Source: Phycisphaerales bacterium (GTDB lineage: Bacteria; Planctomycetota; Phycisphaerae; Phycisphaerales; SM1A02). Taken from it: a stretch of DNA of 64,000 nucleotides. Position numbers and translations under genes: made by a program. Positions within the stretch are counted from its first letter, which is position 1. Each line of letters starts with the position of its first letter. Positions 52,492 to 61,004 of this stretch are shown here, piece by piece. The DNA lies in the NCBI GenBank assembly GCA_029246705.1, contig JAQWMQ010000010.1, positions 62,001-126,000 on the forward strand, written 5' to 3'. The notes under the pieces were generated by a model, which searched no databases, was not told the origin of the DNA, and was given only the letters and a program-made list of their open reading frames with translations.

Positions 52492-53193
52492 ATGCTCGCC
52501 AATGTCACCCTGAACGCCTTTGGTGAAACCATCTCCGAGACCCTCAAGCGCATGGACCTCATGGCCAGGCCCGAGCTGCTGCTTGATTCCCTCGAATCCA
52601 TGTCCGTGGTGCTGGCATCGATCCTGTTGTTCGTGGGCGCCATCTGCCTCGTTCGGGGCTGGCGCTGGCATCGACTGATCGTCCTGGTGCTTGCACTGCT
52701 GGGGGGCGTTGGAATCGGACACATGCTGAGCCTCTCGATGGGGCGCTCGATGGTCGTGGCGATCGCGATCGGACTGCTTTGTGCGGCACTGGCGGCACCG
52801 ATGCTCAAATGGACGATCGCGATCCTGGCCGGCGGTGTCGGCGCATTCGTCGGCGCCAATGCCTGGGGACTGCTTGCCCCTGATGATGCCGCCCAGGCCT
52901 GGGCCGGAGCATCGATGGGCTTCATCGGGCTCGCGCTGGCAAGCTTCATCCTCTCCCGCGTGGTCATCACGTTCTTCATGAGCGTCAGCGGCGGCGTGCT
53001 CTTCGTCACCGGCTCGATCGCCCTGTTGCTTCATGTCGAATCGGTGCGAACCCCGATCCTCACCCACCTCGAGGAAGCCCCCATGGTGGTCCCCCTCCTG
53101 GTGGTGGTGGCCAGCGTGCTCGGCTTCATCATCCAGCGCCCGGCCGGCGGACACGCGGCCGGAGACGAGGATCACGAGGCCGCATCAGCCTGA
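52492..53193 (+). CDS. Polytopic membrane protein, DUF4203/TMEM198-like
   Basis: 233 aa. About seven glycine-rich helices (LLFVGAICLVRGWRWHRLIV, LALLGGVGIGHMLSLSM, AILAGGVGAFVGANAWGLLA) of the same kind as the upstream protein. The family's function is unknown. It lies upstream of lysA by 28 bases and could share its transcript. No signal peptide is separable from the first helix. Confidence 0.65.
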   Translation: MLANVTLNAFGETISETLKRMDLMARPELLLDSLESMSVVLASILLFVGAICLVRGWRWHRLIVLVLALLGGVGIGHMLSLSMGRSMVVAIAIGLLCAALAAPMLKWTIAILAGGVGAFVGANAWGLLAPDDAAQAWAGASMGFIGLALASFILSRVVITFFMSVSGGVLFVTGSIALLLHVESVRTPILTHLEEAPMVVPLLVVVASVLGFIIQRPAGGHAAGDEDHEAASA

Positions 53194-53221
53194 ACAAGGC
53201 CGGCGCGGGTACCCTCAAGAC

Positions 53222-54583
53222 ATGGATCACTTCCAATTCCGGGAAACCGGACTGCATGCCGAAGATGTCCCGGTGCATCGAATCGCCGAGTCCGTGGGCA
53301 CTCCGACCTACATCTACTCGCGCGCAACGCTGTTGGAACACCTGAAGCGTTTCCAGACCGCATTCGCACCCCTCGAGCCCACGATCTGCTTTGCAGTGAA
53401 GAGCTGCAGCAACCTGGCGATCCTGAACCTGCTCGCGGAGGCGGGAGCCGGGATGGACATCGTCTCCGGCGGCGAACTTCGTCGCGCCCTCACCGCCGGG
53501 ACCGACCCCGGCCTCTGCGTCTACGCCGGAGTGGGCAAGACCGACGAGGAGATCAACTACGCGCTCGACTCGAACATCGGGTTGTTCAACTGCGAATCGG
53601 CCCCGGAATTCGAGAACATCGCAAGGCTGGCCAGGGCGCGAGGCACGCGGGCCAGGGTGGCACTGAGGGTGAACCCCGACGTGGACCCGAAGACCCACCG
53701 CCACACCACCACCGGCGTTCGATCCACCAAGTTCGGGATCGACATCGAGGACGCACCGGCGTTCTTCGACCGATACGCCGGCGAGACCGCCTGCGATCTC
53801 TGCGGACTTCACGCACACATCGGATCCCCCATTCGTGAAGTCGAACCGTACGTCCGATCGACTCGACGACTGCTTGAACTGGCCGACCTGCTCGGGACCC
53901 GCGGACATGTGATCACGACCCTCGATCTCGGAGGTGGGTTCGCAGCCGACTACGAGACTGGGGAAGCTCCCTCCGCCCGGACCTACGCCGATGCGCTCGT
54001 GCCTCTCCTCGAGGAACGCGTCAGCAACGGCCTTCGGATCGTCATGGAACCCGGACGCTCCATTGCCGCCAACGCGGGGGTGCTCGTCGCCCGGGTCCAG
54101 TACGTCAAGATCGCAGGCGACCGCCGTTTCGCCATCATCGATGCCGGCATGCACACCCTGCTTCGCCCGAGTCACTACGACGCGTTCCATTTCACCTGGC
54201 CCTGTTCCCCGAAGGAGCAGCACGTACCGATGGACAGGCGTGCCTCCCTCGAACTCGAGGGGCTCATCAAGCACGACGTGGTCGGACCGATCTGCGAGAC
54301 CGGCGACTACATCGCCCTGGACCGCGATCTGCCGCCACTGGAACGCGGAGACCTCCTGGCGGTCTTCGGAAGCGGTGCCTACGGGATGTCGATGGCCAAC
54401 CGCTACAACTCGATGCCCCTGCCGGCGGAGGTCCTGGTGGACGGCGATGCCTTCCACGTGATTCGCCGCCGAGAGACGCTCGAGGACCTCTTCAGCCACG
54501 AATCGGCTTCCGCTCCCACTGCGACCCCCACTGCAACCCCCACTGCAACCCCCACTGCAACCCACGGTGCCGCGGAGCAGTAG
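53222..54583 (+). CDS. lysA: Diaminopimelate decarboxylase
   Basis: 453 aa PLP enzyme, last step of lysine synthesis. The PLP lysine is K60 (CFAVKSCSN). The core has HAHIGSPIREVEPYVRSTRR, LDLGGGFAADYETGE, the phosphate-binding EPGRSIAANAG, and the second-domain Cys in GPICETGDYIALDRDLP that reaches the active site of the partner subunit. An odd C-terminal tail of about 20 residues is made of Pro-Thr-Ala-Thr repeats from a tandem DNA repeat. ATG 53222 gives the family N-terminus. Confidence 0.94.
   Translation: MDHFQFRETGLHAEDVPVHRIAESVGTPTYIYSRATLLEHLKRFQTAFAPLEPTICFAVKSCSNLAILNLLAEAGAGMDIVSGGELRRALTAGTDPGLCVYAGVGKTDEEINYALDSNIGLFNCESAPEFENIARLARARGTRARVALRVNPDVDPKTHRHTTTGVRSTKFGIDIEDAPAFFDRYAGETACDLCGLHAHIGSPIREVEPYVRSTRRLLELADLLGTRGHVITTLDLGGGFAADYETGEAPSARTYADALVPLLEERVSNGLRIVMEPGRSIAANAGVLVARVQYVKIAGDRRFAIIDAGMHTLLRPSHYDAFHFTWPCSPKEQHVPMDRRASLELEGLIKHDVVGPICETGDYIALDRDLPPLERGDLLAVFGSGAYGMSMANRYNSMPLPAEVLVDGDAFHVIRRRETLEDLFSHESASAPTATPTATPTATPTATHGAAEQ
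54515..54562 (+). repeat. Four tandem copies of a 12-base repeat in the 3' end of lysA
   Basis: Copies of CCCACTGCAACC (the first with G for A) follow each other and encode Pro-Thr-Ala-Thr. Unit length is a multiple of three, so copy changes lengthen or shorten the tail without a frameshift. Confidence 0.9.
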
Positions 54584-54682
54584 GATCACCGAACCCATGA
54601 AACGCTAGAATCGAAGCCCCTCGCCGGACACCCATTGATGCCGGCAGGAGGCATCGAGAAACCACCGTTCGAAAGGAACGAG

Positions 54683-56035
54683 ATGATTCGCACATCCATC
54701 CTCTGCGGCGTCATGCTTGGCGCACTCAACACCACGTCGATCTTCGGACAGGAGACCAAGGGGATCCAGCCGGAAGCGCGCGCGCTCATGCAGAAGATGA
54801 CGGACTTCTACAAGACGCTGAAGAGCACCCAGTTCTCCAGCACCATGACGATGAATTCCCCCCAGTTCCCCATGCCGATGGAACAGACCTCGAGCATCAA
54901 GCTGGAACGCCCCAACAAGTTCGTGATCCTCTCGGAGGCTTCCATGATGGGTGGGATGGATGCGGCAAGCAACGGCTCGGAGATGTCCATAGGCATCCCG
55001 ATCTTCAAGATCTTCACGACAACTCCGGCTCCCAAGAGCTTCGACGCCATGGTGAAGGCGATGGACCCCGAGGAATTCAACCCTGATGCGGAGCAGCCTG
55101 ACACCGCCACCATGCTCAGCCAGGACCCGGGGCTCTCGTTCGGTCTCATGCTGTTCTCCTCGAATGCCCTCGAGAAGATGATGGCCGATGCCGCCGACGT
55201 CTCGATCGTGGGAGACGAGGAATTCGGAGGCGTGAGCGCGACCATGCTCAGGTTCCGATCGGACGACGAGATGATGGCCGATCCCATGGCCAATGTCGAC
55301 ATCTGGATTTCCAAGGGTGACAAGCCCTGGATCCTCGGCATTCGTCCGGACCTCTCAAACATGGGCGGCGACCCCATGATGGCCGACATGGAAATGCAGA
55401 TCACCTTCAAGGGATGGGGCAAGATCGAAGCCGACGCCTCCACGTTCGAATTCACGGGCGGTGAGGACTGGAAGAAGGTCGACAACCTCATGGAAGCCGC
55501 GATGACCGAGGCCGCAGCGATGCAAGGCGCCCCCATGATGGCGCCCGATGACCAAGCCATGGATTTCAAGGAACCCGACCACCCCACGCTCGGCATGGAA
55601 GCGCCCGACTTCAGCCTGCAGACCCTGAGAACCGACAAGACCGTCACCCTTGAATCACTTCGAGGCAAGGTCGTCGTGCTCGACTTCTGGGCCACCTGGT
55701 GCGGCCCCTGCGTGGCGGGACTGCCCACCATGCAGAAGGTCACCGATGCCTTCAAGGACCGCGGCGTGGTCTTCTACGGCATCGACCTCCGCGAATCGGC
55801 CGACAAGGTCCAGAACTTCGTCGACAAGAAGAAGTGGTCATTTTCCGTGCTGCTCGATCAGAAGGGCGAAGTCGCCAAGAAGTACAAGGTGAACGGCATC
55901 CCCCACTCGGTGGTGATCGGCAAGGACGGCAAGATCCTGAACGTCCACGTGGGCTTCGGTGGCGCCGAAGCGCTCGAGAAGCAGCTGACCGAGGAACTTG
56001 AAGCGGCACTCGAGGCCCAGCCCACGACCGGCTGA
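54683..56035 (+). CDS. Secreted two-domain protein: DUF2092-like domain and TlpA thioredoxin
   Basis: 450 aa. A signal peptide (about 1-22) is followed by a DUF2092/LolA-like beta-sheet domain (about 30-280; FYKTLKSTQFSSTMTM, VDIWISKGDKPWILGI), unusually rich in Met (about 130-310). A TlpA/ResA-like thioredoxin domain (about 305-445) has WCGPC at 339-343 and a cis-proline loop (VNGIPHSVVIGKDG). It probably reduces or oxidises thiols outside the cytoplasm; the first domain may bind lipid or a partner. AAAGGA lies 6 bases before the ATG. Confidence 0.87.
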   Translation: MIRTSILCGVMLGALNTTSIFGQETKGIQPEARALMQKMTDFYKTLKSTQFSSTMTMNSPQFPMPMEQTSSIKLERPNKFVILSEASMMGGMDAASNGSEMSIGIPIFKIFTTTPAPKSFDAMVKAMDPEEFNPDAEQPDTATMLSQDPGLSFGLMLFSSNALEKMMADAADVSIVGDEEFGGVSATMLRFRSDDEMMADPMANVDIWISKGDKPWILGIRPDLSNMGGDPMMADMEMQITFKGWGKIEADASTFEFTGGEDWKKVDNLMEAAMTEAAAMQGAPMMAPDDQAMDFKEPDHPTLGMEAPDFSLQTLRTDKTVTLESLRGKVVVLDFWATWCGPCVAGLPTMQKVTDAFKDRGVVFYGIDLRESADKVQNFVDKKKWSFSVLLDQKGEVAKKYKVNGIPHSVVIGKDGKILNVHVGFGGAEALEKQLTEELEAALEAQPTTG

Positions 56036-56067
56036 ACCTCGGACATTCCGCAACGCAAACCGCAGAG

Positions 56068-56097
56068 CGACGCGCGTCCCATCCGGGGCGCGCGTCG
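56068..56097. terminator. Stem-loop between the thioredoxin gene and pgpA
   Basis: A 13-bp stem (56068-56080 with 56085-56097, one G-T pair) and 4-base loop, 32 bases after the thioredoxin gene stop, before the convergent pgpA end. T-runs are weak, so it may terminate either side. Confidence 0.65.
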
Positions 56098-56122
56098 TTG
56101 ATTCACGATCGTCACGTTCGAA

Positions 56123-56638
56123 TCACGCCCACCAGAGCGGGAGCAGACCCCTGGCCAGGATCTGCATGACCACCAGGGCCATCGCGCCGGTGATCAGGTC
56201 ATCGACCAGGATGCCCAGCCCACCCTGGAGCTTCTCCAGGTTTCGAGCCGGTGGCGGCTTCAGGATGTCGAAGAAGCGGAAGGCGAGGAAGGCACCGATC
56301 GCAAGGATCAGGTTCCACCCCAGGGCACCCTCGGCATCGGGTGCCATCCACGGCAGTGCGAACAGCGCCACGCACTGACCCGCGACCTCGTCGGCCACGA
56401 CCTGCCCGGGATCCTTTCGGCCCCAGGTGGCTTCGGCCAGGGCACCAAAGCGAATGCAGGCGATCGAGAACGCGATGCCCAGCAGGATCAGGCACAGGTT
56501 GATCAGCCAGTGCGGCTGTCCGAGCTGGACCAGCAGGATCGCCAGGACCACCGGCGGCAGGGACCCGAAGGTTCCCGAGGCGATCGGGGCGTGGCCGAGG
56601 CCACCCACGTGCAACATGGCCAATCGAAATCGGGTCAC
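56123..56638 (-). CDS. pgpA: Phosphatidylglycerophosphatase A
   Basis: 171 aa. Removes phosphate from phosphatidylglycerol phosphate, directly after the PgsA step. PgpA blocks are clear: GHAPIASGTFGSLPPVV, KDPGQVVADEVAGQ with the metal-binding Asp/Glu, FRFFDILKPPPA and GLGILVDDLITGAMALV. About four membrane helices. It is translationally coupled to pgsA through a 4-base overlap, so both steps are in one operon. Confidence 0.95.
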   Translation of the reverse strand: MTRFRLAMLHVGGLGHAPIASGTFGSLPPVVLAILLVQLGQPHWLINLCLILLGIAFSIACIRFGALAEATWGRKDPGQVVADEVAGQCVALFALPWMAPDAEGALGWNLILAIGAFLAFRFFDILKPPPARNLEKLQGGLGILVDDLITGAMALVVMQILARGLLPLWWA

Positions 56639-57291
56639 GAGGAAGCCCCCGAATCAGCCAGCAGTGCCCGACCACGAATGACATAGGGAATCGCGGAAAC
56701 CGCGGTCACGATGACCGTGGCCCAGATGAGAAAACCCTGAAGCCCCGTGAAGAAATCAATCGAGATCACCCCCGGGTTCACCGCCACGAAAAGGCAGTAC
56801 GGCGCCGTGATCGATTGCAGGATCATCTTGGACTTGCCCCACCAATCGGCCCCGAAGGCGATGCCCTTGCTCTCGAGCACCCCGCGGATGGCGGTCACGA
56901 GCAGCTCTCGCGAAATGATCACGACGACCATCCAGGCCCAGATGCCCGTGGTCATGCCTGAAACCTGGTCGTGGACATCGATTTCAGCGAATCGAGGGCT
57001 GGCAAGATAGGCAAAGGTGCCCAGGACCAGAACCTTGTCGCAGAATGGGTCCATGATCCGCCCGAAATCGGAGACCACGCCCCACTTTCGGGCAAGGTGA
57101 CCATCCAAGGCATCCGTGGCGGCAGCGATGATGAAGAGCCCCACCGCGATGTTGCCCCAGAGCTGCCGAGAAGCCTCGTGGCCTTCACCACGAAGGATGC
57201 TCAGGCTGATCGTCAGGAAGAATCCTGCCGCGATCACCAGCCTCAGGATGGTCAGCGTGTTCGGAATATTTCGCCGTACGGGGTCGGTCAT
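56635..57291 (-). CDS. pgsA: CDP-diacylglycerol-glycerol-3-phosphate 3-phosphatidyltransferase
   Basis: 218 aa. Makes phosphatidylglycerol phosphate. The CDP-alcohol phosphotransferase motif is complete: D60, D63-G64, A67-R68, D81 and D85 (DALDGHLARKW..DFGRIMDPFCDK). The N-terminus NIPNTLTILRLVIAAGFF is also typical. About six membrane helices, with an internal loop longer than in E. coli PgsA. First gene of the pgsA-pgpA operon, divergent from nuoJ. Confidence 0.95.
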   Translation of the reverse strand: MTDPVRRNIPNTLTILRLVIAAGFFLTISLSILRGEGHEASRQLWGNIAVGLFIIAAATDALDGHLARKWGVVSDFGRIMDPFCDKVLVLGTFAYLASPRFAEIDVHDQVSGMTTGIWAWMVVVIISRELLVTAIRGVLESKGIAFGADWWGKSKMILQSITAPYCLFVAVNPGVISIDFFTGLQGFLIWATVIVTAVSAIPYVIRGRALLADSGASS

Positions 57292-57508
57292 GATTGAGAT
57301 CCTACCCCTCCGGGTGAAATTCTTCAGGAAGGTTCAGGTACTCCCTCGGTTGCGAGGGATCCCTGACGCCCTTACAGTCCGAACTTCTTGATCCGGGGGC
57401 TTGTGGGGAGGTTCCCCATGCAGCACGGATGCTCCATCCCGGAACAGCGTTCCGGATTTCCCCTGTCAAAGAGAACGGTCGCTCCGGACCTCAGATCCGG
57501 CTCCACAG

Positions 57509-58441
57509 ATGCCCGCAACCACCCTCTATAGCGCATGTGTTGCAAGCGCCATCGGGCTTTACCTGCTGATGCGAGGTACTGGCGGTGGCGTACGTGGCAT
57601 GGGCACGATTGTCGCACTCGGGGGCCTGGGTTGGCTGCTCTCCGAAACCTTCGCCTCGATCGATGGCGACGTGGGACCGACCATCGCCCCGCTGATCTTC
57701 GGCGTGATCGCCGTGATGGCGGCAGTCCGCGTGATCACCCATCGACGCCCGGTCTTCGCCGCGCTGTATTTCATCCTGGTGGTGATTGCGTCGGCGGGCC
57801 TGTTCCTGATGCTCCATGCCGAGTTCATGGCCTTCGCCCTGATCATCGTCTACGCAGGGGCGATTCTGATCACCTACATGTTCGTGCTCATGCTCGCCCA
57901 GCAATCCCCCACGGATGCGGGTGATTCAGGAAGCGCCTGGTACGACCGCACCCCACGCGAACCGGCGATCGCCCTGCTTGCGGGGTTCATCCTGCTTGCC
58001 ACGCTGGTCGAGGCCATGGACAACTCTCGAGCACGTCACTTCGACACCATGACCGAAACCGTCGCCACCCGTGCGGCGGAACAGCCCTGGATCGACCTGG
58101 GACGGCTGCCGCGCGAGCTCCTTCGCACCGCACAGGATGTCGACCCCGACGTGGTCGACGTTCTTTCGGCCCCGAGGCTTGATGACGGCATCGTGCGGCT
58201 TTCGGTCCGCCTGCACGGCGGTACCGAGACGGAAATCACCCTGCCCCAGTCCAGCCAACCCTCGAACACCCGCGTGGTCGGCCTCGCACTGGTCGCCGAC
58301 TATCCGGTGAGCCTGGAGCTTGCCGGAGTCATCCTGCTCATGGCGATGTTCGGTGCGGTGGTGCTCTGTCGCAAGCAGATCGAACTCGGCGAGGACGAAG
58401 CCCAGCAGGCCGCCGGCATCAGCGGAGGGCCCCAGAGTTGA
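57509..58441 (+). CDS. nuoJ: NADH-quinone oxidoreductase subunit J, extended
   Basis: 310 aa against roughly 170-200 for most NuoJ. Two extra N-terminal helices (about 5-50) precede the core, which has PVFAALYFILVVIASAGLFL and FALIIVYAGAILITYMFVLM, the ND6/NuoJ signature. A 100-residue soluble segment (about 145-255) is followed by a last helix (about 270-290). It is a membrane-arm subunit of complex I. ATG 57509 is used; the open frame upstream to 57401 runs into the divergent intergenic region. Coupled to nuoK by a 4-base overlap. Confidence 0.9.
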   Translation: MPATTLYSACVASAIGLYLLMRGTGGGVRGMGTIVALGGLGWLLSETFASIDGDVGPTIAPLIFGVIAVMAAVRVITHRRPVFAALYFILVVIASAGLFLMLHAEFMAFALIIVYAGAILITYMFVLMLAQQSPTDAGDSGSAWYDRTPREPAIALLAGFILLATLVEAMDNSRARHFDTMTETVATRAAEQPWIDLGRLPRELLRTAQDVDPDVVDVLSAPRLDDGIVRLSVRLHGGTETEITLPQSSQPSNTRVVGLALVADYPVSLELAGVILLMAMFGAVVLCRKQIELGEDEAQQAAGISGGPQS

Positions 58442-58797
58442 CCACCCTCGGCACCGTCAGTTCACTGATCGCCCAGGCCGACCTGATCGACCCCAAGTCG
58501 ATGCAGCTGATGCTGATCTTCAGCGCCCTGCTCTTCGTGATCGGCCTGGTCGGATTCCTGACCCGCCGGAACATGATCATCATGTTCCTGTGCACCGAAC
58601 TCATGTTCCAGGGTGCGGCCCTCGCGATGGTCGCCTTCGGCCGGATGCACATGGATGCCTCGGGGCAGGTCTTCGTGATCTTCATCCTGACCGTGGCCGC
58701 AGCTGAAGCCGCGCTGGCCCTTGGTCTGGTGATTCTCCTCTATCGCAAACGTGACACGCTTGATGCGGAAGCCTGGTCGGAGCTTCGAGAATGCTGA
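58438..58797 (+). CDS. nuoK: NADH-quinone oxidoreductase subunit K
   Basis: 119 aa. The start is a TTG inside TTGA, overlapping the nuoJ stop; GGAGGG 8 bases upstream supports it, since the first ATG (58501) would remove the leader up to the first helix. The NuoK core is LLFVIGLVGFLTRRNMIIMF, then TELMFQGAALAMVAFGRM with the buried Glu used in proton transfer, and FVIFILTVAAAEAALALGLV with the second Glu. Three membrane helices. Confidence 0.93.
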   Translation: MTTLGTVSSLIAQADLIDPKSMQLMLIFSALLFVIGLVGFLTRRNMIIMFLCTELMFQGAALAMVAFGRMHMDASGQVFVIFILTVAAAEAALALGLVILLYRKRDTLDAEAWSELREC

Positions 58798-61004
58798 GTT
58801 CGCTCGGAACGAACCTGATGGCCACGCTTGTCTCGGCGATCCCCGTCGTAGGTGATGATGCCGCCCACCAGGTCCAGACCATTCCCGAGAGCATCGTTCC
58901 CGCGACCCGCCCCACCGATCTCGGCTGGGCGGGCCTGATCCTGCTGCTCCCTGCACTGTCCGCCGTGCTCTGCGGGCTCTTCGCAGCCTTCCGAGTCAAG
59001 AACCGACTGCCCGGCTGGGCCACGGTCCTCGCCCTGGGCGGCTCGTTCGTCATGGTCTGCCTGCTCTACGCCCACCACGACCCCAATCAGCCGGTGGTCA
59101 TCCACCTCTTCGACTGGATCGACTTCAGCTGGGCCGAAGGCGGCACCTTCGAGAGCGTGCGGGCGAACTTCGCGCTGTACGTCGACAACCTCACGATCTT
59201 CTGGATGCTCTTCGTCACCGGTCTCGGCACCCTGATCGCGCTTTATGCGACCGAGTACATGGACGAGGATCGTGGCAAGGGATACGCCCGCTTCTTCGGC
59301 GGCATGAGCATCTTCCTGCTCGCGATGTCCTGCCTGGTGATGGGCGACAACCTGGTCCTCCTCTACCTGGGCTGGGAAGGCGTCGGTCTCGCCAGCTACC
59401 TGCTGATCGGCTACTACTACAAGAAGCCCTCCGCGGTGGACGCCTCCAAGAAGGCGTTCATCATGAACCGCGTCGGTGACCTGGGCCTCGCGATCGCGAT
59501 CTGGCTCACCTGGATGAACTTCGGCACCCTTGAATACAACGGCATCTTCCAGGCAGTCGACCAGTACCTCCCCCAGGCCGCCGACGGCACGCTGGCCACC
59601 GCGACCATGGGGGCCGCCCCGCTGGGCTGGAGCGCACACCTGATCCCCTGGTTCCTGCTGGTCGGCGCGATCGGCAAGAGTGCACAGCTGCCGCTGTTCA
59701 CGTGGCTTCCGGACGCGATGGAAGGCCCGACCCCCGTCTCCGCACTGATTCACGCGGCCACCATGGTGACCGCAGGGATCTATCTGATCGCACGAACCTA
59801 TCCCCTCTTCTGGCTCGACAAGATGTCGGGAGGCGGCGCACTCGTGGCCGTGGCATGGGTTGGCGGACTGACCGCACTGGTCTCGGCCACCATCGCGATG
59901 AAGCAGTACGACATGAAGCGCGTACTGGCCTATTCGACGATCTCCCAGCTGGGCTACATGTTCCTGGGTCTCGGCGTGGTCCAGACCTACGGAGCCTGCT
60001 TCCACACCTTCACCCACGCCTTCTTCAAGGCGCTGCTGTTCCTCTGCTCGGGCACCATCATGCACGGCCTCGCCGGACAGCTCGACCTCCGAAAGATCTC
60101 CGGCCTGCGCAAGGCCAAGGGCTGGGGCGTGACCACCTGGACGATGTTCATCGGTGCCATGTGGTTGAGTGCGTTCCCGTTCACGTCCGGCTTCTTCTCG
60201 AAGGACGCCATCCTGGCGCAGGCCTTCGTGCAGGACGGGTACGGATACCGATTCCTCGGCTGGCTCGGCATCATCACCGCCGGCCTGACCGCCTACTACA
60301 CCTTCCGGGTGTGGTTCCGGGTCTTCGGCGGCAAGGAACTGCGCATCGAGCCGGGACCCGAACACCAGGGCGACCCCTCGACGTTCCACCCCCATCCCCC
60401 GGGATGGCGCTGCAAGAGTGTGCTGATCATTCTTGCCATCGGATGCTTCCTCGCAATAAGCTGGGGCGGCGAGGAAGGCTTCGGTGCGAGTCACTGGATC
60501 TACGGCATGCTTGCTCACTCCAGTGGTGCCTGGGGCCTCCCCCTCCACTGGCATGCGGGTGACCCGACCCTGTTCGGGTTCGATCCGCACGCGTCCATGT
60601 ACTACGTCAGCGGCACCTTCGGCGTGGTCGGACTGCTGATCGCCTTCTACTTCCACCTGTACAACCGCAAGGCGGCGAACAACCTCGAGAACCTGCTGAA
60701 CCGAAGCTTCGCGACCCGCTGGCTCCCGCGAGCACTGGAACGCAAGTGGTACGTCGACGAGATCTACAACGCCCTCTTCAGGCTGCCGACCTGGCTGCTT
60801 GCACGGGTGCTCTACCTCTTCGACCGCATCATCATCGATGGTGTCTTCGTGGGTGGTGTCGCACGAATCCCGATCACGCTGGGACGCGTCTTCCAACCCC
60901 TGCAGAGCGGCATCCTCCAGGGCTACGCAGCGACCATGGCCGGCGGAGTGACCCTCATCGTCGCCTGGGTCGTCTGGGTCTGGCTCAGTAAGGCTGGTGG
61001 CTGA
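58791..61004 (+). CDS. nuoL: NADH-quinone oxidoreductase subunit L
   Basis: 737 aa antiporter-like subunit. Signature segments: LYLGWEGVGLASYLLIGYYY, SAQLPLFTWLPDAMEGPTPV, SALIHAATMVTAGIYLIART, TISQLGYMFLGLGVV and HTFTHAFFKALLFLCSGTIM. After the main helices come the long lateral helix region and a C-terminal helix. The ATG overlaps the nuoK stop, and the stop overlaps the nuoM ATG by one base. Length exceeds E. coli NuoL (613) because of longer connecting loops, including about 590-640. Confidence 0.95.
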   Translation: MLSSLGTNLMATLVSAIPVVGDDAAHQVQTIPESIVPATRPTDLGWAGLILLLPALSAVLCGLFAAFRVKNRLPGWATVLALGGSFVMVCLLYAHHDPNQPVVIHLFDWIDFSWAEGGTFESVRANFALYVDNLTIFWMLFVTGLGTLIALYATEYMDEDRGKGYARFFGGMSIFLLAMSCLVMGDNLVLLYLGWEGVGLASYLLIGYYYKKPSAVDASKKAFIMNRVGDLGLAIAIWLTWMNFGTLEYNGIFQAVDQYLPQAADGTLATATMGAAPLGWSAHLIPWFLLVGAIGKSAQLPLFTWLPDAMEGPTPVSALIHAATMVTAGIYLIARTYPLFWLDKMSGGGALVAVAWVGGLTALVSATIAMKQYDMKRVLAYSTISQLGYMFLGLGVVQTYGACFHTFTHAFFKALLFLCSGTIMHGLAGQLDLRKISGLRKAKGWGVTTWTMFIGAMWLSAFPFTSGFFSKDAILAQAFVQDGYGYRFLGWLGIITAGLTAYYTFRVWFRVFGGKELRIEPGPEHQGDPSTFHPHPPGWRCKSVLIILAIGCFLAISWGGEEGFGASHWIYGMLAHSSGAWGLPLHWHAGDPTLFGFDPHASMYYVSGTFGVVGLLIAFYFHLYNRKAANNLENLLNRSFATRWLPRALERKWYVDEIYNALFRLPTWLLARVLYLFDRIIIDGVFVGGVARIPITLGRVFQPLQSGILQGYAATMAGGVTLIVAWVVWVWLSKAGG

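Noticed and set aside
53129-54598. 489-codon minus-strand open frame opposite lysA
   Set aside because: Shadow of lysA; no recognised motif.
58740-60896. 718-codon minus-strand open frame opposite nuoL
   Set aside because: Shadow of nuoL, whose motifs are complete; composition is typical of antisense frames in GC-rich genes.
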